A stretch of 18,928 bases of DNA, taken from NCBI GenBank assembly GCA_944324205.1, contig CALUVK010000011.1, forward strand, positions 1 to 18,928, read 5' to 3'. This stretch comes from Candidatus Gastranaerophilales bacterium. GTDB taxonomy: Bacteria > Cyanobacteriota > Vampirovibrionia > Gastranaerophilales > Gastranaerophilaceae. A program made the translations under genes and the position numbers. The notes under the pieces are model-generated. The model searched no databases, was not told the DNA's origin, and was given only the letters and a program-made list of their open reading frames with translations. The number at the start of each line of letters is the position of its first letter. Positions within the stretch are counted from its first letter, which is position 1. Positions 7,731 to 15,209 of the stretch are shown one piece after another.

Positions 7731-8720
7731 ATGGTAGAAGAAAAAACTTATAATCAAATGAGAAAAGAGTTCTCTGAACTTTTTTCTCATGAAATTTCAA
7801 AGCAAATAAAATACTTTGAACATGATAGAAAAGCAAGACTAAGACAGGATAAATTAAGTATAACTATATTAATTTGTTTTACTGTCTTATGGGTTTGTTT
7901 ATTTCCGTTTTTGATAATGTTGAAAAACGCATTTTTTTCAACAAATATTATTTATACTGCTTATATAGTATATGTTGGTGTGATTTGTATATTATGTTAT
8001 AAGTGGATTTACTTCAATCATGATAGAAATAAAGTAAAAAAAGAGCTGGAAAATAAAATCAAATCAAAAATAATGAAGACTTTTTCTAAATGCTTTGGTT
8101 ATCTTAAATGGGAAAATGGAGGATACAAAGGACGAGAAAAAGTCTTTATTGAATCAAGTCTTTTTACAAGGTTTAATTCAAGTGAATATGATGATATTTT
8201 TTATGGAACATATAAAGGGGTAAATTATGAAATAATAGAAGTTCAATTATATTCTAGCTTAACTCCGAGTACTCAGGAAAGAGATCGAATATTTAAGGGC
8301 GTTATTGTTAATCTAGATATGAATAAATCATTTCACGGGAATACTTGTATTTTTCAGAACTGCGGTTATCTAGAATCATATAATAATAAATTAAGAAAAA
8401 CTACTATGGAAGATATAGAGTTTGAACAAAAATTTGAAGTTTATACTGATGATGAAGTCGAGGCAAGATATTTAATAACTCCTTCTTTTATGGAGCATTT
8501 GAAAAATATGAAAACTCTTTTTTATGCACGCGGACTAAGATGTTCTTTTTACAACAATCGTCTTTTGTTTGCGCTAAAGACGTCCAGGGATATATTTTCT
8601 CTGGGTAAGCTGGATGTTGCAATTAATGATCCCAGTCAGTTTTATAGAATGTTTGATGAAATTTTATCAGTCATCAAGCTTATTGATTATTTCAAACTTG
8701 ATCAGAGAATTGGTATGTAG
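7731..8720 (+). CDS. DUF3137 domain-containing membrane protein
   Basis: This 329-aa DUF3137 protein has an N-terminal charged helix (1-42), two membrane segments (about 43-64 and 71-92), then a soluble domain with the family pattern: FYGTYKGVNYEIIEVQLYS, FKGVIVNLDMNK, FEQKFEVYTDDEVEARYLIT, PSFMEHL and LFALKTSRDIFSLG. The function is not known. AGGAGA (7717-7722) lies 8 nt before ATG 7731, and the gene follows lemA by 16 nt, so the two form an operon. An inverted-repeat element begins two bases after its TAG stop and could act as the transcript end. Confidence 0.85.
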   Translation: MVEEKTYNQMRKEFSELFSHEISKQIKYFEHDRKARLRQDKLSITILICFTVLWVCLFPFLIMLKNAFFSTNIIYTAYIVYVGVICILCYKWIYFNHDRNKVKKELENKIKSKIMKTFSKCFGYLKWENGGYKGREKVFIESSLFTRFNSSEYDDIFYGTYKGVNYEIIEVQLYSSLTPSTQERDRIFKGVIVNLDMNKSFHGNTCIFQNCGYLESYNNKLRKTTMEDIEFEQKFEVYTDDEVEARYLITPSFMEHLKNMKTLFYARGLRCSFYNNRLLFALKTSRDIFSLGKLDVAINDPSQFYRMFDEILSVIKLIDYFKLDQRIGM

Positions 8721-8722
8721 TC

Positions 8723-8864
8723 TGTAGGTCAGGCAGTGCCTGACAAAAATTGTTCTAAATTCAAACTTTTAATATTGTATTTGTCATCAAAATTACACCA
8801 ATCTTTATCATAAAACCCATTTATATTCCGTTTTAATATTTTGTCAGGCAAAGCCTGACCTACA
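8723..8864. repeat. MITE/REP-like inverted-repeat element
   Basis: The 142-bp unit begins TGTAGGTCAGGC and ends GCCTGACCTACA. The terminal inverted repeats are about 26 bp (8723-8748 and 8839-8864), differing only in the central few bases. Each arm is itself a palindrome: GTCAGGCA-G-TGCCTGAC (8728-8744) and GTCAGGC-AAA-GCCTGAC (8843-8859). The 94-bp centre is AT-rich with no recognised gene; an open minus-strand frame crossing it contains the frequent repeat-derived peptide VGQALPD and is not accepted as a gene. No clear target duplication is seen. The architecture resembles paired REP sequences (BIME) mobilised in trans by a Y1 (RAYT/IS200-like) transposase, which is not present here. Confidence 0.75.
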
Positions 8865-8881
8865 TGTTTATAAAGATTGTG

Positions 8882-8890
8882 TGCTATACT
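8882..8890 (+). promoter_or_regulatory. Extended -10 promoter of the aminopeptidase gene, leaderless
   Basis: TGC followed by TATACT (8885-8890) is an extended -10. Seven bases later comes ATG 8898, with no Shine-Dalgarno between, so the transcript should begin at or near the start codon. The inverted-repeat element ends at 8864, where the -35 would lie. Confidence 0.5.
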
Positions 8891-8897
8891 TTTATGT

Positions 8898-10373
8898 ATG
8901 AATGATTTGTTAAACAAACTTGGTGTTGATTATTTGCTTGTAAACTCTACTAATGAATATTTAGTCGAGTATCCGGCTTTGTCTGAAAATGCAAGATATA
9001 CTCTAACCGGTTTTTCCGGCTCAACCGGTGATGCCCTGGTTACAGAGGATAATATTTACCTCTTTGTTGACGGGCGATATCATACGCAGGCAGATATGGA
9101 AGCTAAAGCGGGAGTTACTGTTGTGAAGCTGCAATTAGGGCAAAAACAGGATGAAGAAATAAAAAAACTTTTAGACTCTGACAAAACTCTGGGAATTGTT
9201 GCAAAAAAAGTATCACAAAAGCGGCTGGAAAACTTTGATAACTGTAAAATTAAACTTCTTAAAGAAGATTTTATAAATAATTATACAGAATTTCATGATA
9301 AAAGCGAATTTGTGCAAGCAGCAACAATGAAAAAAATTATTCCAGAAAAGCCAATGTTTATTACTAATTTAGAAGAAGTTTCTTATCTTACGGGCTTGCG
9401 TGATTTTTCTCAAGACTGCACATCTAAAATATGGGCAAAATTATATGTTGATAGGGAAAAACAAATTCTTTTTACGAATAATAATGAGTACGAAAATTTC
9501 TTAAAGAATTTTAAAGGAGAATTAATTGTAGATAAAAGTACTATAAATGCTTACGATTACGCTTTAATAAAAAATCCGGTGCATAAACCTTCTGAAATTG
9601 CACTTATGAAATCCGTTAAATCAGAAGATGAGATAGAAGCATATAAAAAAGCCTTTGCTGCAACTGACATGACTATGCGTGCAATAAGAGTTTATATAGA
9701 AAAAAATAATAATCTTTCCGAATATGATATCGCAAAAAGGCTGCGAGAAGAGTTTATAAAATACGGAGCAAAATCTTTGAGCTTTAATTCTATTGTTGCA
9801 ATAGATAAAAACTCTGCACTTGCACATTATGCAAAAAATTCAAAGGATGTAATCCTGCAAGAGGGCTCACTGGTTCTGATAGATTGCGGTGCCTATTATG
9901 AAAGCGGATTAGCAACGGATATAACAAGAGTATTTGTAAAAGGTGAGCCGTCAGAGTTGCAAAAAGAGGTTTATACAACTGTTTTAAAAGCATTTCTGAA
10001 TGCGTATAATGCAAATTTTAATACAGGATATGAATACGATAAATTAGCGCATTCAATACTGGATAACAAAATAGCAGGTTTTAGTTTTTCTCACGGGCTT
10101 GGACATGGTATCGGGATAAATGTTCATGAAGCACCTCCTGCTTTAAATCAGTCAGAGATTGCACACACAGAACTTAAAGATAATATGACATTCACGATTG
10201 AGCCGGGGTTATATAATCCCGAACATTTTGGTGTAAGGTTAGAGAATTCTTGTTATACAAAGTATGGCACAATTAATTCTTTCACAAAATTGGGGTATGA
10301 AGGGAAACTCATTGATTTTGATTTATTAAATGCACAAGAAAAAGAATGGTTGAAGGAATTTGAAATATTATGA
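8898..10373 (+). CDS. pepP: Aminopeptidase P family protein (M24 Xaa-Pro peptidase)
   Basis: Cytoplasmic metallopeptidase of the M24 pita-bread fold, expected to remove an N-terminal residue preceding proline. An N-terminal creatinase-like region (about 1-125) contains LTGFSGSTGDALV and FVDGRYHTQAD; a second such region follows to about 230. The C-terminal catalytic domain supplies all five di-metal ligands: D329 (LIDCG), D341 (ATDITR), H403 (GLGHGIG), E435 (TIEPG) and E449 (VRLEN), plus H399 and H410 (NVHE). At 491 aa with two N-terminal modules it resembles the longer eukaryotic/bacterial APP1-like form rather than short YpdF. The frame extends to a TTG at 8877, but that codon precedes the -10 box, so ATG 8898 is chosen. 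The next gene overlaps by ATGA. Confidence 0.92.
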   Translation: MNDLLNKLGVDYLLVNSTNEYLVEYPALSENARYTLTGFSGSTGDALVTEDNIYLFVDGRYHTQADMEAKAGVTVVKLQLGQKQDEEIKKLLDSDKTLGIVAKKVSQKRLENFDNCKIKLLKEDFINNYTEFHDKSEFVQAATMKKIIPEKPMFITNLEEVSYLTGLRDFSQDCTSKIWAKLYVDREKQILFTNNNEYENFLKNFKGELIVDKSTINAYDYALIKNPVHKPSEIALMKSVKSEDEIEAYKKAFAATDMTMRAIRVYIEKNNNLSEYDIAKRLREEFIKYGAKSLSFNSIVAIDKNSALAHYAKNSKDVILQEGSLVLIDCGAYYESGLATDITRVFVKGEPSELQKEVYTTVLKAFLNAYNANFNTGYEYDKLAHSILDNKIAGFSFSHGLGHGIGINVHEAPPALNQSEIAHTELKDNMTFTIEPGLYNPEHFGVRLENSCYTKYGTINSFTKLGYEGKLIDFDLLNAQEKEWLKEFEIL

Positions 10374-11098
10374 TGAAAATAACAAGTGTTAATAATGAAC
10401 TTATTAAAGAAACCGCAAAGTTGCTTCAAAAAAAATACCGCAAAGGATTGTTTTTGCTAGAAGGAGAAAAATGTATAGAAGAAGCTGTAAATTCAGGCGT
10501 AGAGATTGTTAATTTATTTGTTATTGAAGGATTTTCCGCTTTTAGACAATTTAGTAATAGGATAGAGACAACAGCTGCTGTATTATCTAAAATATCCTCA
10601 ACAGACACTCCTCCAAAAGCAGTGGCTGTAGCAAAAAAAATAGAGAGAAAATGGTCCGATAAATACAGAAAGGTTATTTTGTTGGAGAATATCAAGGATG
10701 CAGGAAATCTGGGTACTATTTTAAGGTCTGCATCAGCATTTAATATAGATGCTGTTGTTTTATATGGAGAGACAGTAGATTTATATAATCCAAAATGTGT
10801 GCGTTCATCTGTCGGCAATCTCTGGAAAACACCGGTATTTGAGATAAAAGATTTAACAATTTTTGAAGATTTTGAACGTGTCGCAACTTTACCAAAGGCC
10901 GAAAATACAATTTTTTTAAAAGAGTATAAACCCGCAGACAAAGTTTTAATAATGTTTGGTTCCGAAGCTGATGGTTTAAGTGAGGATTTAAAAGATTTTG
11001 CCACTCAACGCGTTACAATTGAAATGTCGAGTAATGTAGAATCTTTGAATTTAAGTATTTCCTCGGGAATTTTTATGTATATGTTATCTTTGCATTAA
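10370..11098 (+). CDS. TrmH/SpoU family RNA 2'-O-methyltransferase
   Basis: SPOUT-class methyltransferase of 242 aa that should transfer a methyl group from SAM to a ribose 2'-OH of rRNA or tRNA. The N-terminal part (about 1-95) is the substrate-binding domain (FLLEGEKCIEEAV). The catalytic domain has the three SpoU motifs: DAGNLGTILRSASAFNID (110-127, with N113 and catalytic R119), MFGSEADGLS (195-204) and ESLNLSISSGI (224-234), which forms the trefoil knot. The substrate nucleotide cannot be read from the sequence. Its ATG overlaps the aminopeptidase stop (ATGA), so translation is coupled; AAGGA is 12 nt upstream. Its TAA shares the palindrome TTAA with the stop of the convergent gene. Confidence 0.9.
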   Translation: MMKITSVNNELIKETAKLLQKKYRKGLFLLEGEKCIEEAVNSGVEIVNLFVIEGFSAFRQFSNRIETTAAVLSKISSTDTPPKAVAVAKKIERKWSDKYRKVILLENIKDAGNLGTILRSASAFNIDAVVLYGETVDLYNPKCVRSSVGNLWKTPVFEIKDLTIFEDFERVATLPKAENTIFLKEYKPADKVLIMFGSEADGLSEDLKDFATQRVTIEMSSNVESLNLSISSGIFMYMLSLH

Positions 11099-12537
11099 GA
11101 GAATATACTAAAGTTTCTTTCTCCATTATCATCTCTTACGCTTTCAATACCTTTAATCATTTCATTAATTGCGGATTGTTCTGTTTCTAAATTTTGCATT
11201 CTCGTATCTATTCTGGATTCTTTTTCGTTTATTATACTTTTTTGATATTCATACTCAACAAGAGCTTCTTCTTGCGCATCAGAGTCATTTACGGCAAAGA
11301 TATTGTCGAAATTTGAAGCAATACTTGAATCATATTCAAAATATTCTTCTCCTTCCGAATTTGTTTCAGTTTCTATTGTTGTAATGTAGTATTGATTGTT
11401 TAATAACATCTGGTTAAGATAGTCATTATCTGCAACTTGTGCATTTTCTGTCCAACCATTTGCTGCAATGGCAGAGAATAATTTGTCATAGAAATTTATT
11501 TCACTTTCTTCAGAAGAAGTTAATACCTGATTATTAGTGTCAACTGCAGTATTGCATTCTTCAACAGCTGCATCATATTCAGCTTGCCAAGCATCATGAG
11601 CTGTTTTCCATTCTTGCCATTCACTACTGTCTGTGTCACGCCAAATATATAAATCATTTCCAGTTGTATCACTTGTTGTCCATTCGCCTCCGGCGCTTAC
11701 ATATGAGCCTAATATTGTATCAAGCATTGTTTTGACATCTACATAATAGTTGCTGCCATCTGTTGTGATTCCTACGCCGCTATTGTTTAACTGGTCTGCA
11801 TTTAAACTGAGTAAGCTTGAGTTTGCAGAGCTATAAGTATTGCATGCTTCTTGAAAAGCTTTTGCATCATCTTCTGAAAGATACGCACCTATGTTTGTTG
11901 CAATACCATTTAATATTGAATTTAATTGTGATTGAGCATTATTTCCATTACCGAGATTTATTTTTCCACTGCCATATAAATCGGCAATATTATTGCCTAA
12001 TACGGTACCAGCTTTTTCTATAAATTTTGATGCAATTGATTTTTCAATTGGTTCAACAGGTTCGTTTTCTAATAATTCATTTACTTTTTTAGTTGCTGCA
12101 TCAAGGTTTGTACCGGCAATTACAGAAGAACTTAGTTTTTCAGCTGAAATGCCGGTTAGTTTTGATAAAATTTCAGTTCTGACATCTTCCCAATTTCCAC
12201 CAGGAGAACCGTCTGCAGAAATCATTTCGGCATATTTTGCATAATCACTGTCAACAACTACTTTGCCGTTATTATCAGTTATTAAATACGGGGTATTATT
12301 GTTAACAGCACCGGGTTTCATTAAATTGGTATAACTTAAGTCAATATATGTAGCACCAGCATTATTTGACCACTTTAATGTTTTTGTGCTTAGTGAGTTT
12401 TGATAATCTTTAGAGACTTGACGCATTTCACGGGTGAGCGCCATCTTTTGTAAAGACAAACTCTCAAGCTCCCGGCCGATTGTATTTTTTCGGCTGGTGA
12501 GCTGTAGAAGTCTAGCTTGTGATGCTGCCATTCCCAT
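11095..12537 (-). CDS. Lineage-specific protein with MGMAASQARLL start and FSIFS end (unknown)
   Basis: Function unknown. With the start used here the protein has 480 aa. It begins MGMAASQARLLQLTSRKN followed by a helix (ELESLSLQKMALTREMRQ), and ends with a charged coiled coil (KSIINEKESRIDTRMQNLE to SVRDDNGERNFSIFS). The long middle is rich in N, S, T, D and A, with an aromatic segment (EWQEWKTAHDAWQAEY) and NFYDKLFSAIAANGW. From memory, this start and end mark a family repeated in gut Gastranaerophilales. Helical ends with a variable centre recall flagellin and hook-associated proteins, but no flagellar motif is present. There is no signal peptide. The frame is open to an ATG at 12579; I prefer 12537 because the upstream 14 residues (KGKQNKGK) look untranslated and AAAGGA lies within them, 12 nt before the start. 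Confidence 0.75.
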   Translation of the reverse strand: MGMAASQARLLQLTSRKNTIGRELESLSLQKMALTREMRQVSKDYQNSLSTKTLKWSNNAGATYIDLSYTNLMKPGAVNNNTPYLITDNNGKVVVDSDYAKYAEMISADGSPGGNWEDVRTEILSKLTGISAEKLSSSVIAGTNLDAATKKVNELLENEPVEPIEKSIASKFIEKAGTVLGNNIADLYGSGKINLGNGNNAQSQLNSILNGIATNIGAYLSEDDAKAFQEACNTYSSANSSLLSLNADQLNNSGVGITTDGSNYYVDVKTMLDTILGSYVSAGGEWTTSDTTGNDLYIWRDTDSSEWQEWKTAHDAWQAEYDAAVEECNTAVDTNNQVLTSSEESEINFYDKLFSAIAANGWTENAQVADNDYLNQMLLNNQYYITTIETETNSEGEEYFEYDSSIASNFDNIFAVNDSDAQEEALVEYEYQKSIINEKESRIDTRMQNLETEQSAINEMIKGIESVRDDNGERNFSIFS

Positions 12538-12603
12538 AAAAAACCGCTTTCCTTTATTTTGTTTTCCCTTGTTTACCATGTATTACGGTTAAATTGACTG
12601 AAA

Positions 12604-12640
12604 ACTTTAATTTTTGAAGAAAATTGTTACATTTCTTAAT
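12604..12640 (+). promoter_or_regulatory. Conserved upstream motif, copy C (480-aa gene / TPR intergene)
   Basis: ACTTTA (12604-12609), TTGTTACA (12624-12631) and CTTAAT (12635-12640) keep the 14-nt and 3-nt spacings of copy A. The CGGCAT block is absent. On the plus strand TATAAT at 12654-12659 follows, giving the TPR gene a leader of about 90 nt. On the minus strand the 480-aa gene begins about 65 nt away. Confidence 0.45.
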
Positions 12641-12666
12641 ATAAATAATGAAATATAATTTCAGTC

Positions 12667-12719
12667 ATTCGGATGATTTCACATAAAAATCTCTAAAGAA
12701 AAATTTTTCTTATCCGAAT
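12667..12719 (+). other. Structured leader of the 547-aa TPR gene
   Basis: ATTCGGAT (12667-12674) and ATCCGAAT (12712-12719) are perfect inverted repeats that could close an RNA stem. Just inside the right arm is a 16-bp perfect palindrome, AAGAAAAATTTTTCTT (12696-12711). The predicted transcript from TATAAT 12654-12659 would begin almost exactly at the left arm. No known riboswitch is recognised. Confidence 0.4.
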
Positions 12720-12755
12720 TAAATAATATAAACAATATTTTGGTTCGGAGAGAAT

Positions 12756-14399
12756 ATGACAAATACCCCGGTAGTAACAATAAATTGTAATGATGTAATA
12801 CATTTGCTGGAAGAAGCAAGGTGTGCACATGAACAATATTTGATAAAACAGCAAGATGTAGATTTGGAAAAAGCAATAGGTTATTATGTTGATGCTATAA
12901 AACTAAATCCGGGCTTGGCAGAGTCGTATTATAGGCTGGCAAGTCTACTGCTGATAAAAGGCCAAATTTCTGTAGAAGGAGCCTTGGAACAGTGCAAAAC
13001 AGCCTTAACATTAGAACCGGAAAACGCAAATGCACATATTTATTCCGGTTACTTTCAATGTCTAAATGGGAATTTTGATGAGGCTGAAAAAGAATTCCGG
13101 CTTGCTGTTGAGAATGCTGGTAAAAATTCAGCACGTCCGAGACTTTTTTTGTCAAAGGTTTTATTTTCAAGAATTAAAAATCGACATTCTTCAATAAAGG
13201 ATGTTATGAGTTTTTTGTATTATTTTTTATCCGGGAGCATGATGATTATGTGGGACTGCCCTTCCTTAAAAATGTTTTGTAAGTTTCTGGCGAATGATTT
13301 TTCCGTTTTTTCATATAAAACACTTGGCGCTGCTTTTGAGAAAATGAAACTGTTTCCATCTGCTTTTGAAGCTTATTCAAAAGGTTTAGAAAAAACTTCT
13401 CAAGGGAATCTTTTCTATCAGAAAATGGGCGATTTATCATTGGAATGTAACGATATAGAAGCAAGTCTTGAGTGTTATAAGAAAGCCTATGAATTAAATC
13501 CTAACGATAGAGAAGTTCTGATTAAATTGGCGACAATAAATCAGACATATTTCCCTGATAATATTGATATAACAATTGACTATTACAATTCTCTGTTAGA
13601 ATTTGGCATAGATTTAGATAAAATATATTATGAATTGGGACATTTATACCTAAATAAATCTGATAAAATTCATGCAGTTACAGCTTTTAAGCTTGCACAA
13701 GAATTAAACCCTGAAAATCCGTACTATAACAATTCACTTGCTTATGCTTATATAAAAGCAGAACTATACGATGATGCAATTGAGTATTACCAAATGGCGA
13801 TTAAATTAAATCCGGATGCTGAATGGACTTCTATTGTGTGTCATGCTCTTGGTGCAATTTATGCCGAAGTAAAAAATAATTTTGAAGCAGCAGAAGCAAC
13901 ATTTAACGCCGGTATGGTTTTGGATCCGAATAATGTTGATATACAACTTTCTCTCGGGGATTTATATATGGCTCAAGGAGATTTGGATAAAGCTATTAAA
14001 ACGTATTGTGATGCTATAGCTGTAGAGCCGGAGAATTATTTAACTTATGCAAAAACAGGATTAGCTTTATGGGAGAAAGATTATCTGGAAGAATCAATTG
14101 TTGCTTTTCACAAATCAATAGAGCTTAATCCCAATTTTGAAATAGCACAAAATAATTTAGGCGTTGTTTATCTTGATGGACTTGGCGATCCTAAAGAATC
14201 TGTGGAATATTTTAAAAATGCAATAAATATTAATCCAAATTATACTTTAGCATATTTTAATTTAGCACGTGCGTACCAAGCCATAGGGGATAAGCCGCTT
14301 GCTGCCGAATATTATCAAATGACTTTGGATTTAAATAAAATAACTGAGGAACTTGTTGAAAAGGATGTAAGACAAAGATTGTATGATTTATTTGAATAA
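12756..14399 (+). CDS. Tetratricopeptide repeat protein (547 aa)
   Basis: Cytoplasmic-looking TPR protein without signal peptide or clear membrane anchor. TPR units cover about 36-120 (for example DVDLEKAIGYYVDAIKLNP and NFDEAEKEFRLAVENA) and about 185-525, with well-formed repeats such as DIEASLECYKKAYELNPND, LYDDAIEYYQMAIKLNPD, DLDKAIKTYCDAIAVEPEN and DPKESVEYFKNAININPNY. A non-repeat insert with a hydrophobic stretch (VMSFLYYFLSGSMMIMW, about 150-166) interrupts them. TPR arrays mediate protein-protein contacts; the partner is not indicated. GGAG lies 5 nt before ATG 12756. The gene stands alone, has a structured leader, and ends 3 nt from the stop of convergent tlyA. Confidence 0.85.
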   Translation: MTNTPVVTINCNDVIHLLEEARCAHEQYLIKQQDVDLEKAIGYYVDAIKLNPGLAESYYRLASLLLIKGQISVEGALEQCKTALTLEPENANAHIYSGYFQCLNGNFDEAEKEFRLAVENAGKNSARPRLFLSKVLFSRIKNRHSSIKDVMSFLYYFLSGSMMIMWDCPSLKMFCKFLANDFSVFSYKTLGAAFEKMKLFPSAFEAYSKGLEKTSQGNLFYQKMGDLSLECNDIEASLECYKKAYELNPNDREVLIKLATINQTYFPDNIDITIDYYNSLLEFGIDLDKIYYELGHLYLNKSDKIHAVTAFKLAQELNPENPYYNNSLAYAYIKAELYDDAIEYYQMAIKLNPDAEWTSIVCHALGAIYAEVKNNFEAAEATFNAGMVLDPNNVDIQLSLGDLYMAQGDLDKAIKTYCDAIAVEPENYLTYAKTGLALWEKDYLEESIVAFHKSIELNPNFEIAQNNLGVVYLDGLGDPKESVEYFKNAININPNYTLAYFNLARAYQAIGDKPLAAEYYQMTLDLNKITEELVEKDVRQRLYDLFE

Positions 14400-14402
14400 G
14401 TC

Positions 14403-15209
14403 TTACAAATTGTTGTGCGCGTCATTAACGATTTCTTGTATATTTGTCGGTATTTCATCTCCTCTTGTAGAGAACCAAATCAGATATTCGATATTACCAG
14501 CAGGACCTTTTATAGAAGAAAAAGTTAGTCCTTTTATTATATAATTTAAACTTTTAACGCAATTTATTATATTTTGTATAACTAGAATATGGGTATTTTT
14601 ATCGCGGACAACGCCTCCTTTTTCGACAAGCTCTTTTCCTGCTTCGAATTGAGGTTTGATGAGGCAAATCATTTCATGGAAATTTGGATTTAGCAGCTTT
14701 TTTATATTTGGCAGCACTTTTTCTAAAGAAATAAAAGATAAATCTGAGACTAGTAAGTCAGCCGGTATTTCTTCCGGAGAATAGATATCATTATAAGAAC
14801 AAATTTTCAGGTTTGTTTTTTCTATTGTTTTTACTTTATTAGATTGTCTAATTTTCCAATCAAGTTGGCCATATCCAACATCTACAGCATATACAAACTT
14901 AGCTCCTCTTTGTAATAAACAGTCTGTAAAACCTCCGGTAGAGGCACCTGCATCTAAACAAATTCTATCAACAACGCTTATTTTAAAAGAATCTAAAGCT
15001 TTTTGTAACTTGAAACCTCCTCTAGAAACGTATGGCATAGTCTTAATTTTGAAGTCATATTCTTTATGGGGATTGAGTTGGTAGCCGGATTTTGTAATAA
15101 CTTCTGTTCCTATCATTACATTGCCTGCCAAAATTGCAGCAGAAGCCTTACTTTTATTTTCAAAGTATCCTAAGTCAACTAAAATTTTATCTAAACGTTC
15201 TTTTTTCAA
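14403..15209 (-). CDS. tlyA: TlyA family rRNA 2'-O-methyltransferase
   Basis: S4-domain plus FtsJ-like methyltransferase of 268 aa; characterised TlyA proteins methylate riboses in 16S and 23S rRNA and make ribosomes sensitive to capreomycin. Residues 1-60 form the S4 RNA-binding domain (RLDKILVDLGYFENKSKASAAI). The catalytic domain has YVSRGGFKL (K67), the SAM loop LDAGASTGGFTDCL (85-98), VSDLSF (D156), LIKPQFEAG (K185) and EYLIW (E241), giving the K-D-K-E tetrad at positions close to the mycobacterial enzyme. The start is TTG, overlapping the tatD stop as TTGA; the next methionine (residue 32) would cut the S4 domain, so TTG is needed. It is second in the tatD-tlyA unit. Confidence 0.92.
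   Translation of the reverse strand: MKKERLDKILVDLGYFENKSKASAAILAGNVMIGTEVITKSGYQLNPHKEYDFKIKTMPYVSRGGFKLQKALDSFKISVVDRICLDAGASTGGFTDCLLQRGAKFVYAVDVGYGQLDWKIRQSNKVKTIEKTNLKICSYNDIYSPEEIPADLLVSDLSFISLEKVLPNIKKLLNPNFHEMICLIKPQFEAGKELVEKGGVVRDKNTHILVIQNIINCVKSLNYIIKGLTFSSIKGPAGNIEYLIWFSTRGDEIPTNIQEIVNDAHNNL

Noticed and set aside
8729..8917. 62-residue minus-strand open frame across the repeat element
   Set aside because: It is made of both repeat arms (VGQALPD is the translated arm), overlaps the aminopeptidase start, and has no ribosome site.
10426..11004. 192-residue minus-strand open frame inside the TrmH-like gene
   Set aside because: Antisense shadow: the plus frame has all SpoU motifs, and the minus frame shows no motif or ribosome site.
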